Shown here piece by piece: positions 8,058 to 17,630 of a stretch of 64,000 bases of DNA. This DNA comes from Flavobacterium amniphilum (GTDB lineage Bacteria; Bacteroidota; Bacteroidia; Flavobacteriales; Flavobacteriaceae). The stretch is taken from assembly GCF_023634845.1 (NCBI RefSeq), contig NZ_JAMLJL010000008.1:124001-188000 (forward strand). The letters run 5' to 3'. Both the position numbers and the translations under genes were made by a program. Every line of letters begins with the position of its first letter. Position 1 is the stretch's first letter. The notes below the pieces were generated by a model. That model did not search any database, was not told where the DNA came from, and was given only the letters and a program-made list of their open reading frames with translations.

Positions 8058-11000
8058 TTAGTTTTTAATGAAACGTTTTGTTGTTGAAGTTCCGTTATCA
8101 GAAATTTCCATAATGTAATTTCCGTTAGTTAAACGTGAAACATCAATTGATCCGTTCATTATTTTACCGTCAAGGATGGTTTGTCCCATTACGTTGTATA
8201 CTTTAAATGTTGCTGCTTCAGAAACCGAAGTTACATTTAAGATTGACGATGTTGGGTTAGGGTACAATCTGATATCATTAACTGTGATGCTTTCAGAAGA
8301 TTCATCTTCTCTTGCAGCAGCAGTGATGTTAATGGTGTAATCTTCAACCTGTCCGTAAGAGAATGCTTCACAAGAAGTTGGTACTCCGTTGTATTTCATT
8401 GAAACTCTCATTCTTGTTGCTCCTAAAGTAGCTGTTGCAGGAATAGTGAACGAACCTGAAACCGGAGTTGTTGTTGAAGCAGTTTTAGTCCAAACTGTTT
8501 CACCTGCATCTGTGAATACACCATTTTGGTTGTAGTCAATGAATACTGCATAGCCTTCGCTATATACGCTACCTGTCCAAGTTGGAGTGATCGTAATGGT
8601 TTGTGAAGAACTTCTTCCTGCATTTGTAGAAAGAGAAGTGAAGTTTTCATAACCTGCAGTTCCTGTTGATGCATTGTTGATACTTCCGATAGCTACTCTT
8701 CCGATTCTCTCATCGTTAGTGTTGTTACCTTGTGAAGTACAGTATGTCAATACTACAGATGATGTAGTTACATTAACTGTGTTGCTTGAAGCAGAAACGT
8801 TACCTGCAGCATCTTTTGCTTTAACTGAGAATGTGTAAGCTGTTGCAGCTGTTAAACCTGTTACTGTATAAGAAGTTGTTGTTACAGTTGCTTTTAAAGT
8901 TGCACCTTGGTATACATCATATCCTGTTACGCCAACATTATCAGTTGATGCAGTCCAAGATAAATTAGTTGATGATGAAGTTGTTCCGGAAGCAGCTAAA
9001 TTAGTCGGTGCTGAAGGAGCAGTTGTGTCAGGTGTACCTGCTACGATATTTACGGTGTAATCTTCAACTTGTCCGTAAGAGAAAGCCTCACATGAAGTTG
9101 GGATTCCATTGTATTTCATTGAAACTCTCATTCTTGTAGCTCCTAAAGTAGCCGTAGCCGGTACTGTGAATGAGCCTGAAACCGGAGTTGTAGTGGTTGC
9201 GGCAGTTGACCAAACCGTTTCGCCTGAATCTGTGAATACACCATTTTGGTTGTAATCGATGAAAACAGCATAACCTTCAGCATAAGTTGAACTTGTCCAT
9301 GTAGGAGTTACCGTGATAGTAGAAGAAGCACTTCTTGTTAAGTTAGTAGATAGAGAAGTGAAATCTTCATAACCTGCAGTTCCTGTTGAAGGATTGTTGA
9401 TTGATCCGATGGCCACTCTTCCGATTCTCTCATCAGCAGTGTTGTTTCCTTGAGAAGCACAGTAAGTGATGGTTACGGCAGAAGTTGTTACATTAACAGT
9501 GTTGCTTGCTGTTGAAATGTTACCTGCGGCATCTTTAGCTCTAACTGAGAAAGTATAAGCTGTTGAAGCAGCTAATCCTGTAACGTTGAAAGTTGTTGAA
9601 GCTGTAGTTCCAACCACTGTTGCGCCTTGGTATACATCATATCCGGTTACGCCAATATTGTCAGTTGAAGCTGTCCAAGATAGGTTAGTAGAAGATGAAG
9701 TAGTTCCAGATGCAGCAAGGTTAGTTGGAGTAGTCGGAGCAGTTGTGTCTACTACAGGAGCAGAAGTGGTTACGTTAACAGTGTTACTTGCTGTTGAAAC
9801 GTTACCTGCAGCATCTTTCGCTCTAACTGAGAAAGTATAAGCTGTTGAAGCGGTCAATCCGGTTACATTATAAGATGTAGTAGCAGTATTTCCGATTATC
9901 GTAGCGCCTTGGTAAACGTCGTAGCTTGTTACGGCTACATTGTCAGTAGCAGCTGTCCAAGTTAAGTTTGTTGTTGTTTGGGTAGTTCCTGAAGCAGCAA
10001 GATTAGTTGGTGCTGTTGGAGCAGTATTGTCAATTGTTCCCGCAGTGACAGTAATGTTTGCGTTGTTAACGTCAAAGAAAATGTGATTGGTTCCTTTAAC
10101 TAATATTCTACCTGTAGAAGTATTACTGTTAGGAATGGTTACGTTTTCAGAACCGTCATTTGCAGTTGCAGCTAATAAAGTAGTCCAAGTGTTCCCGCTA
10201 TCTGTAGACCAAAGGATGTCAACATTGGCACAGTTTACGTTATTTGCAGTTGTTCCTGCTACGTTCCAGGTTACGGCTTGTGAAGTTCCTCCAGTATAGC
10301 TGGTCGCTGATCCTTGGGATGTGATGGCAAACGGACCTGCAGTTGCATTTACCGTAACAACCATGTCATCAGAATTGTTTGCAGAACCACCGGCTCTGTT
10401 ATCACGGACAGTTAATCTGAAATTCATTGTTCTGGCTACAGACGGTACTGCTTCAACTGTGATTTCAGTACCTGCTGTTGTTGTTGCGCCTGTTAATACA
10501 GAAGCCATTCTAGGGAAGTATCTTACCGGCGTTGTAGTCGAAGAATACGATCTGAAAGTTGGTCCTGATGTTTTAGTAGCACTTGCAGCCGAACTTGCTC
10601 CGGTTTGTGAACTTGAAGCGTTGTCGAATTGTTCCCAGTTATAAGTCAAAGCGTCCCCGTTAGCATCGGTAGCTGTACCTGTTAACATAAAAGGTGTGCT
10701 TTTCGGGATAGTAAAATCGGCTCCGGCTCCGGCAGTTGGTACAGCATTTCCTGTTGCTGTGTTTGTCTGACAGGTTTTTGCTTTGATGTTGTTAGTTACC
10801 TGTTGGATACTGAATGCATGGAAGTAAGCATCAGAATGCGGTTGTACGTCCTGAGAAGTAATACCTGCATATCCCATGATTGAAGATCCTGAACCCGGCT
10901 CCATATTGGCTCCTGTTCCTTCATTACCATGTGAGAATGTGTGGTTAGCTCCAAATTGGTGTCCTAATTCGTGTGCAACATAGTCAATATCGAAGTTGTC

Positions 11001-11984
11001 TCCTGACGGGATTCCGTCTGATGGAGAAGTATATCCGCTTCCTTTTTGACCGTTAACACAGATACATCCAATACATCCTGCGTTTCCACCACCTCCGGAA
11101 GCACCGAATAAGTGTCCTACATCGTAATTAGCTTCACCAATTACTGAGGTTAGTGTATTTTGTAATTCTGAGTTCCATGCTCCTCCTGCACCGCTTGATG
11201 CTGCTGAGTATGGATCGGTTGATGCATTGGTGTAGATAACCGCGTCATTATTTGCAATTAATACCATTCTTACGGCAAAATCTTTTTCAAAAACACCGTT
11301 CACACGGGTCATTGAGTTGTTGATTGCTGCCAAAGCCTGTGCTTTTGTACCTCCGAAATAAGCAGTGTATTCTCCGGTAACCGACATGGCTAAACGGAAA
11401 GTTCTCAAAGTTGAATCGTCAGCATTCGGGCGCAGGTTTACTGTTTTTGGCTCGATTTTGTCAATTACTTTACATTCGAAAGGTGATAAATCAGCTTTTT
11501 TGTCTGATTTCTGGTAAACCGAATACGTTTTTAAATCAGATGAATACGGTTCGATGAATGAAGCCGATTTATCTGCATTGATGGTCATCGATTTGAAACC
11601 AAGCGGTGACATACTGAAATAAGCGGTCGATGTAGGATTGTCGATTCCAATTCCGATGTACGATTTGATTTCAGGATACCTTGCCGCTAAAGCAGGATCC
11701 ATGTTTGAGTTTTCATAAATGCTGAAGCGTTCTAATGTTCCTTCTGCATTTGGTAATGTAATGATGTTTGTCGCTTTTGCATTAGCTGATCTTTTTGGAG
11801 ATTTTGCTAAAGCTGTTTGCAATGAAGTCAAATCTAACTCAAATAGATTTTTCTCTGGAAGTTGCATTCTTTTTTCAAGAAGCGCTTTGTTGGAGTTGGT
11901 TGTTTTTCTCCATAAAGAGCCATCTTGAGCAAATGCAAAACTCGTGACCGTTAATAGCATAACGGAAAGTAGTTTGATTTTCAT
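8058..11984 (-). CDS. Secreted reprolysin-like metalloprotease with Fn3 and GEVED domains and a T9SS sorting tail
   Basis: 1308 residues. Domains in order: signal peptide (1-19), propeptide-like region to about 190, metzincin catalytic domain with HELGHQFGANH at 338-348 (three zinc histidines), an Ig-like region around 420-650, two Fn3 domains (about 655-735 and 745-832), a GEVED domain (about 835-978, DYNQNGVFT and GQVEDYTVNI), a third Fn3 (about 981-1075), a second GEVED (about 1078-1218), and a type A T9SS sorting domain from YPNPTSS to the end. It should be exported through the outer membrane and act on external proteins. A Cys-rich insert, GCIGCICVNG, lies before the zinc site. Fn3-GEVED is duplicated at a 720-bp period. 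Confidence 0.92.
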   Translation of the reverse strand: MKIKLLSVMLLTVTSFAFAQDGSLWRKTTNSNKALLEKRMQLPEKNLFELDLTSLQTALAKSPKRSANAKATNIITLPNAEGTLERFSIYENSNMDPALAARYPEIKSYIGIGIDNPTSTAYFSMSPLGFKSMTINADKSASFIEPYSSDLKTYSVYQKSDKKADLSPFECKVIDKIEPKTVNLRPNADDSTLRTFRLAMSVTGEYTAYFGGTKAQALAAINNSMTRVNGVFEKDFAVRMVLIANNDAVIYTNASTDPYSAASSGAGGAWNSELQNTLTSVIGEANYDVGHLFGASGGGGNAGCIGCICVNGQKGSGYTSPSDGIPSGDNFDIDYVAHELGHQFGANHTFSHGNEGTGANMEPGSGSSIMGYAGITSQDVQPHSDAYFHAFSIQQVTNNIKAKTCQTNTATGNAVPTAGAGADFTIPKSTPFMLTGTATDANGDALTYNWEQFDNASSSQTGASSAASATKTSGPTFRSYSSTTTPVRYFPRMASVLTGATTTAGTEITVEAVPSVARTMNFRLTVRDNRAGGSANNSDDMVVTVNATAGPFAITSQGSATSYTGGTSQAVTWNVAGTTANNVNCANVDILWSTDSGNTWTTLLAATANDGSENVTIPNSNTSTGRILVKGTNHIFFDVNNANITVTAGTIDNTAPTAPTNLAASGTTQTTTNLTWTAATDNVAVTSYDVYQGATIIGNTATTSYNVTGLTASTAYTFSVRAKDAAGNVSTASNTVNVTTSAPVVDTTAPTTPTNLAASGTTSSSTNLSWTASTDNIGVTGYDVYQGATVVGTTASTTFNVTGLAASTAYTFSVRAKDAAGNISTASNTVNVTTSAVTITYCASQGNNTADERIGRVAIGSINNPSTGTAGYEDFTSLSTNLTRSASSTITVTPTWTSSTYAEGYAVFIDYNQNGVFTDSGETVWSTAATTTTPVSGSFTVPATATLGATRMRVSMKYNGIPTSCEAFSYGQVEDYTVNIVAGTPDTTAPSAPTNLAASGTTSSSTNLSWTASTDNVGVTGYDVYQGATLKATVTTTSYTVTGLTAATAYTFSVKAKDAAGNVSASSNTVNVTTSSVVLTYCTSQGNNTNDERIGRVAIGSINNASTGTAGYENFTSLSTNAGRSSSQTITITPTWTGSVYSEGYAVFIDYNQNGVFTDAGETVWTKTASTTTPVSGSFTIPATATLGATRMRVSMKYNGVPTSCEAFSYGQVEDYTINITAAAREDESSESITVNDIRLYPNPTSSILNVTSVSEAATFKVYNVMGQTILDGKIMNGSIDVSRLTNGNYIMEISDNGTSTTKRFIKN
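8330..9770 (-). repeat. In-frame tandem duplication of an Fn3+GEVED module (720-bp period)
   Basis: The segment coding for Fn3-3/GEVED-2 (about 8330-9050) matches the Fn3-2/GEVED-1 segment (about 9050-9770) with an offset of exactly 720 nt; for example the same 16-mer, gaaactctcattcttg, begins at 8401 and at 9121. The two copies differ mostly at third codon positions. Confidence 0.85.
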
Positions 11985-12152
11985 AAAGTGGTTTTTTAGT
12001 TGGTTTAATGGGTACGAATATATTTATATTTTTTTAATTATTTAACAAAATTTATGTAAGAAAAGTAAAAATATAACAATAAAATACTTAAAATTATGGA
12101 TATAAAATTGCGAAAGCCTTATTTTTATTGGGTTTTTGGTGGTTTTGTAAAT

Positions 12153-12179
12153 AAAAAAACCACTTCGGTTGAAGTGGTT
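12153..12179 (-). terminator. Intrinsic terminator of tyrS
   Basis: A perfect 9-bp stem (AACCACTTC/GAAGTGGTT) with a GGTT loop, then a U run on the minus strand. The rest of 11985-12152 is AT-rich and holds only the upstream region of the metalloprotease gene. Confidence 0.9.
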
Positions 12180-12201
12180 GATTTTGAATATTTTATAATA
12201 T

Positions 12202-13503
12202 TTATTGTGCGTTGACTACAAAATAGTTTTTCTTGCCTCTTTGTAGTAAAACAAACTGATTATTGATCAAATCTTTTTCGGTTACCATATATTCTTCGGT
12301 CACTTTTTCTTTGTTTACTGAAATCGAATTTTCGGTTAATGCACGTCTTGCTTCGCCGTTTGATTTTAAGAATCCGGTTTTGGTATTCAATACATCAACG
12401 ATATTGATTCCGGCTTTAATTTCTTCCAAAGAAACTTCTGCCTGAGGAACACCGTCAAAAACTTCAAGGAATGTTTCGCTGTCCAATCCTTTCAAATCAT
12501 CAGAAGTTGAATTCCCGAATAAAATGTTTGAAGCGGCAATAGCTTTCTCCAATGCTTCTTTACTGTGAACAAAAACGGTTACTTCTTCGGCTAATTTACG
12601 TTGTAAGACACGTAAATGAGGAGCTTCATTATGTTCTTTAATTAGAGCATCGATCGTTTCTTGGTTTAGGAAGGTAAAGATTTTGATGTATTTCTCAGCA
12701 TCAACATCAGTTGTATTCAACCAAAACTGGTAGAATTTGTAAACAGAAGTTTTGTCAGCCGTTAACCATATATTTCCGCCTTCTGATTTTCCGAATTTAG
12801 ATCCGTCAGCTTTTGTAATTAACGGACAAGTCATTGCAAACGCTTTGTTGTTCCCTTCCGGATTCATACGACGCACTAATTCGGTTCCGGTCGTGATATT
12901 TCCCCATTGGTCACTTCCGCCCATCTGTAATAAACAGTTGTGTGATTTGTGTAAATGGTAGAAATCGTAACCTTGGATCAATTGGTAGGTGAATTCGGTA
13001 AATGACATTCCTTCTCCGGTTTCGCCTGATAAACGTTTTTTAACCGAATCTTTGGCCATCATATAATTAACGGTGATTCTTTTTCCTACGTTACGGGCAA
13101 AATCAATGAATGAGAATGTTTTCATCCAGTCGTAGTTGTTCACTAAAACCGGCGCGTTAGTTTCAGCTGAATTGAAATCAAGGAATTTTGATAATACTCC
13201 TTTAATTCCTTCAACATTTTTAGCCAGTGTTTCTTCATCCAATAAGTTTCTTTCGTCACTTTTTCCTGAAGGATCACCAATCATTCCTGTTGCGCCACCT
13301 ACTAAAGCGATAGGTTTGTGTCCGAATTTATTAAGATGAACCAATAAAATAATAGGTACCAAACTTCCAATGTGTAAGGAATCAGATGTTGGGTCAAAAC
13401 CAATATATGTCGCAGTGCTTTCTTTTAACAATTGTTCTTCAGTTCCCGGCATCATATCGTGTACCAGTCCACGCCATTGTAATTCAGCAATTATGTTTTC
13501 CAT
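12202..13503 (-). CDS. tyrS: Tyrosyl-tRNA synthetase
   Basis: 433 residues, the usual length for the bacterial TyrRS-I form. The class I signatures are present: HIGS at 44-47 for HIGH and KFGKS near 236 for KMSKS. The tyrosine pocket is visible in [15 protein letters not shown] and QGYDFYHL, and the [10 protein letters not shown] segment is characteristic of TyrRS. The C-terminal 75 residues form an S4 RNA-binding domain ([25 protein letters not shown]). It charges tRNA-Tyr in the cytoplasm. A TATCTTTG box on the minus strand (13528-13521) lies just upstream of the ATG and diverges from the epimerase promoter. Confidence 0.97.
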   Translation of the reverse strand: MENIIAELQWRGLVHDMMPGTEEQLLKESTATYIGFDPTSDSLHIGSLVPIILLVHLNKFGHKPIALVGGATGMIGDPSGKSDERNLLDEETLAKNVEGIKGVLSKFLDFNSAETNAPVLVNNYDWMKTFSFIDFARNVGKRITVNYMMAKDSVKKRLSGETGEGMSFTEFTYQLIQGYDFYHLHKSHNCLLQMGGSDQWGNITTGTELVRRMNPEGNNKAFAMTCPLITKADGSKFGKSEGGNIWLTADKTSVYKFYQFWLNTTDVDAEKYIKIFTFLNQETIDALIKEHNEAPHLRVLQRKLAEEVTVFVHSKEALEKAIAASNILFGNSTSDDLKGLDSETFLEVFDGVPQAEVSLEEIKAGINIVDVLNTKTGFLKSNGEARRALTENSISVNKEKVTEEYMVTEKDLINNQFVLLQRGKKNYFVVNAQ

Positions 13504-13520
13504 TTTTTATAAAATTTCCG

Positions 13521-13528
13521 CAAAGATA
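13521..13528 (-). promoter_or_regulatory. -7 box of tyrS promoter
   Basis: TATCTTTG on the minus strand matches TAnnTTTG and lies 18 bp upstream of the tyrS ATG. No TTG is seen at the best -33 distance. Confidence 0.45.
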
Positions 13529-13605
13529 ATAGAATACAATCACAAGATAAAAGAGATTTAAATTGTTTTAAAGAAATCATTCCGACTTAATTTCTGTATG
13601 TCTTT

Positions 13606-13633
13606 TTGTCTTTCAATCAAATTTTTATCTTTG
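13606..13633 (+). promoter_or_regulatory. Promoter TTG-N17-TATCTTTG of the epimerase gene; probable leaderless mRNA
   Basis: TTG at 13606-13608 and TATCTTTG at 13626-13633 match the Bacteroidota sigma-ABfr consensus. The ATG at 13638 follows the -7 box by four bases, so transcription should begin at or within a base or two of the start codon. Confidence 0.6.
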
Positions 13634-13637
13634 GAAT

Positions 13638-14612
13638 ATGATTTTAGTCACAGGAGCAACAGGATTAGTAGGTTCGCATTTGGTTTTGCAATTGGTTTCG
13701 CAAAATCTACAGGTAAGGGCGTTATTCCGTAAGGAAGAAGCGAGGAAAAGAGTTTTACAGGTTTTCTCATTTTATGAGAAGCCGGACTTATATGATAAAA
13801 TAGAATGGGTTCAGGCTGATATTTTGGATGTTCCTTCGCTTGAAGCTGTTTTTGAAAATGTTGATCAGGTGTATCATTGCGCTGCGTTGATTTCTTTTGA
13901 TCCGAAAGATGAGGAAAAACTGCGTAAAGCAAATATTGAAGGTACGGCTAATATTGTTAATCTGTGTATTGATTTTGGTGTAAAGAAATTATGCCACGTG
14001 AGTTCGATTGCTGCTCTTGGTGATTTGAAAGATTTTGAATCGGTTACAACAGAAGAGACTGAATGGAATCCCGAAGTTCATCATAATGATTATGCGATTT
14101 CCAAATATGGCGCCGAAATGGAAGTCTGGCGTGGACATCAGGAAGGATTGCAAGTTGTAGTTGTGAATCCGGGTGTGATCCTCGGGCCTGTTTTCTGGAC
14201 GGAAGGAAGTGGTGAAATTTACGACAGAGTCCGAAAAGGATTGGTTTTTTATACCAAAGGCGGCAGTGGATTTGTAACCGTTGATGATGTTGTGAATTCG
14301 ATGATTAATTTAATGCAGTCGGAAATAAACGGCGAACGTTTTATTTTGGTTTCGGAAACAATCACTTATCAGGATTTAACTTGTTTGATAGCTGAAAAAT
14401 TGAAAGTAAATCTGCCAAAAATACAGGCAAAAAAATGGATGACAGAATTGGCGTGGCGCTTGGATTATTTGTTGGCTTTGTTTGGAAAAAAAAGAACATT
14501 GTCTAAAAGCATGGCTCGTACCTTGCATACGATTGAGTATTATGATAACTCCAAAGTGAAAAAAAACACAGGAACTGAATTTGTGAAAATTGCCGATTAT
14601 TTAAATGGATAA
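13638..14612 (+). CDS. NAD(P)-dependent epimerase/dehydratase (extended SDR)
   Basis: 324 residues. An N-terminal Rossmann fold begins at once with ILVTGATGLVGSHL (TGxxGxxG). NVYH-type motifs follow (DQVYHCAALISF), and the active site is YAISK (about residues 154-158) with an upstream serine in HVSSIAAL. VVVNPGVILGP is typical of the dihydroflavonol-reductase/NDP-sugar epimerase branch. The substrate is unknown. The start is fixed by the Rossmann strand beginning at residue 2. Its stop overlaps the GNAT start by eight bases, so the two are translated from one mRNA. Confidence 0.9.
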   Translation: MILVTGATGLVGSHLVLQLVSQNLQVRALFRKEEARKRVLQVFSFYEKPDLYDKIEWVQADILDVPSLEAVFENVDQVYHCAALISFDPKDEEKLRKANIEGTANIVNLCIDFGVKKLCHVSSIAALGDLKDFESVTTEETEWNPEVHHNDYAISKYGAEMEVWRGHQEGLQVVVVNPGVILGPVFWTEGSGEIYDRVRKGLVFYTKGGSGFVTVDDVVNSMINLMQSEINGERFILVSETITYQDLTCLIAEKLKVNLPKIQAKKWMTELAWRLDYLLALFGKKRTLSKSMARTLHTIEYYDNSKVKKNTGTEFVKIADYLNG

Positions 14613-15147
14613 AATGAATTTACAACCCGAAACTCTTAAAAATGATATCGTAAAATTGATTCCGCTGAGGGAGTCTGACTTCGAAGAATTGTATCAATGC
14701 GCATCCAATCCGGAAGTGTGGGAGCAACATCCCAATAAAGACCGCTATAAAAGAGATGTTTTTGAAAACTTTTTCAAAGGTGCGATGGAAAGTAAAGGAG
14801 CATTTAAAATTGTTGAGGTTTCCAACGGTAAAGTGGTTGGCAGTACCCGTTTTTACGATTATGACGAAAAAAGCAATGTGGTATTAATTGGTTATACTTT
14901 TTATGCGAAAGAATATTGGGGAAAAGGAATTAATCCGGTTGTAAAGAAAATAATGCTGGATTATGCTTTTCAGTTTGTGGATAATGTTCATTTCCATATT
15001 GGCGGAAATAATGTGCGCTCTCAAATCGCCATTCAGCGGATTGGTGCAAAAAAAATCAGTGAAAAGTTGATTGAGTATTATGGTGAGCCAGCCAAACTGA
15101 ATTTCATCTATGAGATCAAAAAAGAAGACTGGCTTAATTTCAGTTGA
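14605..15147 (+). CDS. GNAT family N-acetyltransferase
   Basis: 180 residues resembling the RimJ/RimL type: LIPLRESDFEELYQCASNPEVWEQHP at the start, then VIGYTFYAKEYWGKGINP, the acetyl-CoA loop region (Q/R-x-x-G-x-G variant YWGKGIN), and NVRSQIAIQRIGAKKIS near the end. It probably acetylates an N-terminus or a small amine. The ATG at 14605 overlaps the epimerase stop; the ATG at 14614 is the alternative start. It is directly convergent with the DUF4296 gene, with no base between the two stop codons. Confidence 0.88.
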   Translation: MDKMNLQPETLKNDIVKLIPLRESDFEELYQCASNPEVWEQHPNKDRYKRDVFENFFKGAMESKGAFKIVEVSNGKVVGSTRFYDYDEKSNVVLIGYTFYAKEYWGKGINPVVKKIMLDYAFQFVDNVHFHIGGNNVRSQIAIQRIGAKKISEKLIEYYGEPAKLNFIYEIKKEDWLNFS

Positions 15148-15552
15148 TTAGTTTTTAGAAGCTTTTGCGATTGAGTCTTTTCTTCTTTTTTGTTTCGCAG
15201 CCGTTTCTTTTTTGACCACTTCATTGGCGGCTTTTTTTTCGGTATCCAAGCGTTTGATGACTTTGTCGAACATTTGCATGTAATTTTGAACATCTGCTGA
15301 GTAATAGCGGTTGCTTTCTACAAACTGTAAACTGTCGATTTTGTATTTCTGGTAAATGTATGTTTTGGCATTAATCTCATTTTTGGCCAATGACTGTGGG
15401 CTATGTCCTTTTAGGGCCTGCAATAAAGCCAGATCATAAAGGATGTTTTCCATTGTTTCTTTTTCAATCAGTTTTTCGGGCTTTTTAACCTCTACTTTAT
15501 TTGAACAGCTTACAATAATCAGGGATGAGATAAAAAAAAGTAATTTCTTCAT
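15148..15552 (-). CDS. DUF4296 domain lipoprotein
   Basis: 134 residues. A lipoprotein signal ends at Cys16 in LIIVSC. The middle carries the DUF4296 pattern (ILYDLALLQALKG, YIYQKYKIDSLQFVESNRYY), and the tail is a Lys/Ala-rich helix likely to be charged coiled coil. The function is unknown. It is third in a minus-strand operon after the polyprenol-phosphate mannosyltransferase and dihydroorotase genes, three bases past pyrC, an arrangement I recognise from other Flavobacteriaceae. Confidence 0.85.
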   Translation of the reverse strand: MKKLLFFISSLIIVSCSNKVEVKKPEKLIEKETMENILYDLALLQALKGHSPQSLAKNEINAKTYIYQKYKIDSLQFVESNRYYSADVQNYMQMFDKVIKRLDTEKKAANEVVKKETAAKQKRRKDSIAKASKN

Positions 15553-15555
15553 AGT

Positions 15556-16893
15556 TTATCGGTCAAAGGCTAAACGTTTTCCTTTTTGGATTTCATTGAT
15601 TTTTTGGTTTTCATAAACCAAATTTCCATTCACAAAGGTATGGGTAATTTTTGAACTGAAAGTAGTACCTTCGAACGGAGACCAGCCACAATGGTATAAA
15701 ATGTTCTCTTTGGAAACTGTCCAGGCTTCATTTGGATTGACAATGGTTAAGTCGGCGTAAAAACCTTCCTTGATAAATCCACGGCGGTCAATTTTGAAAA
15801 TTTTAGCCGGATTATGGGCCATTTTTTCTACTATTTTTTCAACGGAAATTCTTCCTTGTTTATTTGCTTCAAACATCGCAACTACAGCATGTTGAGCCAA
15901 TGGTCCTCCCGAAGGAGCTGATGTGTATGGATTTGCTTTTTCTTCCAGTGTGTGTGGTGCGTGATCGGTTGCGATTACGTCAATACGTCCGTCAAGTAAA
16001 GCTTTCCATAATCCGTCTTTGTCTTTTTGGGTTTTTACCGCAGGATTCCATTTGATTAAAGAGCCTTTAGTTTTATAATCTTCATCAGTAAACCAAAGAT
16101 GGTGTACGCAGACTTCAGCAGTGATTTGTTTTTCTTCTAACGGGATGTCATTTCTGAATAATTCGGTTTCTTTTGCAGTTGAAAGGTGGAATATGTGTAA
16201 TCTGGCGCCTGTCTTTTTTGCTAATTCAACTGCTTTGGAAGAAGAAAGATAGCAGGCTTCTTCACTTCTGATGATGTGATGGAATTCCATCGGGATATCA
16301 TCGCCGTATTTTTCTTTGTATTCGGCTAAATTGTTTTTAATGGTAGTCTCATCTTCACAATGAACTGCTATCAGCATTTTTGTGTTTGAGAAGATTTTAG
16401 TTAATACTTCTTCTCTGTCTACCAGCATGTTTCCGGTTGATGAGCCTAAGAAAATTTTAATTCCGGCTACATTCTTCGGGTTTGTTTTTAAAACTTCTTC
16501 CAGATTGTCATTGGTGGCGCCCATCATGAATGAATAGTTGGCGTAAGATGTCTCGGAAGCGATTTGGTATTTTTGCTCTAAAATTTCCTGGGTTACTGCG
16601 TTGGGAACTGTATTTGGTTGTTCAATAAATGAAGTGATACCGCCGGCAACAGCTGCACGAGATTCAGAAGCTATGTTTCCTTTATGGGTTAATCCCGGTT
16701 CGCGGAAATGTACCTGATCATCGATAGCGCCAGGCATAAGGTAATTTCCTTCGGCGTCAATGATTTTACAATTTTCGGGAATGTTGAGGTTGTTTCCTAT
16801 TTGGGTGATGAATTCATTTTCAATTAAAACTTCGCCTTCGGTTATTTTTCCTTCGTTTACAATTTTTGCGTTTTTAATTAAAATAGAGCTCAT
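15556..16893 (-). CDS. pyrC: Dihydroorotase
   Basis: 445 residues of the class I amidohydrolase type (AllB/PyrC). It should cyclise carbamoyl-aspartate to dihydroorotate in pyrimidine synthesis. Visible metal-site parts: D-Q-V-H-F-R at 59-64, the lysine in GIKIFLGSS that is carbamylated in this family, histidines in AVHCEDE and LHIFHLSTA, and the aspartate in VIATDHAPH. The first histidine of the usual HxH is Gln60. The C-terminus has the standard amidohydrolase closing strand (LVYENQKI). It sits 11 bp downstream of the mannosyltransferase gene. Confidence 0.92.
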   Translation of the reverse strand: MSSILIKNAKIVNEGKITEGEVLIENEFITQIGNNLNIPENCKIIDAEGNYLMPGAIDDQVHFREPGLTHKGNIASESRAAVAGGITSFIEQPNTVPNAVTQEILEQKYQIASETSYANYSFMMGATNDNLEEVLKTNPKNVAGIKIFLGSSTGNMLVDREEVLTKIFSNTKMLIAVHCEDETTIKNNLAEYKEKYGDDIPMEFHHIIRSEEACYLSSSKAVELAKKTGARLHIFHLSTAKETELFRNDIPLEEKQITAEVCVHHLWFTDEDYKTKGSLIKWNPAVKTQKDKDGLWKALLDGRIDVIATDHAPHTLEEKANPYTSAPSGGPLAQHAVVAMFEANKQGRISVEKIVEKMAHNPAKIFKIDRRGFIKEGFYADLTIVNPNEAWTVSKENILYHCGWSPFEGTTFSSKITHTFVNGNLVYENQKINEIQKGKRLAFDR

Positions 16894-16904
16894 AGTTGTG
16901 TGTG

Positions 16905-17630
16905 TTATAGTCGGTTGAATATTTTTCGGATACGAAGCATGATAACTCCTAAAATGGCTTCGCGGATAATGGCACCGCTCATTTTGGATTCACCTTTGGT
17001 TCTGTCAGTAAATATAATAGGTACTTCAGTGATTTTGAAATGATTCACAAAGGTCCGGTATTTCATTTCGATTTGGAAAGCATAGCCGGTAAATTTCAGT
17101 CGGTCCAAATTGATTTTTTCCAAAACTTGTCTTTGGTAACAAACAAAACCGGCTGTAGCATCCTGGATTTCCATTCCGGTAATCATACGGACATACACTG
17201 ATGCAAAGTAAGACATCAATACGCGGTTCAACGGCCAGTTAACCACGTTTACACCGGTAATGTAACGGGAGCCGATTGACATTCCTGCGTTTTCATTTTT
17301 ACAGGCGTTGTATAATTTTTCAAGATCATTTGGGTTGTGGGAAAAATCAGCATCCATTTCGAAGATGTATTCATAATGGTGTTGGATTGCCCATTTGAAA
17401 CCATGCACATAAGCGGTTCCAAGTCCGGCTTTTCCTTTTCTTTTTTCCAAATGCAGTCCGTCAGTGAATTCCTGTTGTAATTCCACTACTTTATCTGCAG
17501 TGCCGTCAGGAGAGTTGTCATCAACGATTAAAACGTCAAATTTTTTAGGTAAAGAAAAAACCGCACGGATGATCGTTTCGATGTTTTCTATCTCGTTATA
17601 AGTTGGTATAATGACAATTCCGTCTTGCAT
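16905..17630 (-). CDS. Polyprenol monophosphomannose synthase (GT2 family)
   Basis: 241 residues, single GT2 domain of the dolichol-phosphate mannose synthase type: IIPTYNEIENIETII at the N-terminus, VDDNSPDGTAD, and the metal-binding DAD in FEMDADFSHNP. The late signature DATAGFVCYQRQVLE and FTDRTKGESKMS fit DPM1. It has no C-terminal membrane domain, so it acts at the cytoplasmic face. Expected reaction: GDP-mannose plus polyprenyl phosphate, giving a donor for extracytoplasmic glycosylation. In Bacteroidota this may feed protein O-glycosylation. It is the first gene of the operon with pyrC and DUF4296. Confidence 0.92.
   Translation of the reverse strand: MQDGIVIIPTYNEIENIETIIRAVFSLPKKFDVLIVDDNSPDGTADKVVELQQEFTDGLHLEKRKGKAGLGTAYVHGFKWAIQHHYEYIFEMDADFSHNPNDLEKLYNACKNENAGMSIGSRYITGVNVVNWPLNRVLMSYFASVYVRMITGMEIQDATAGFVCYQRQVLEKINLDRLKFTGYAFQIEMKYRTFVNHFKITEVPIIFTDRTKGESKMSGAIIREAILGVIMLRIRKIFNRL

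Noticed and set aside
9586..10644. Several + strand ORFs inside the large metalloprotease gene
   Set aside because: They are antisense shadows of the minus-strand Fn3/GEVED and Ig-like coding sequence; no start signal or domain supports them.
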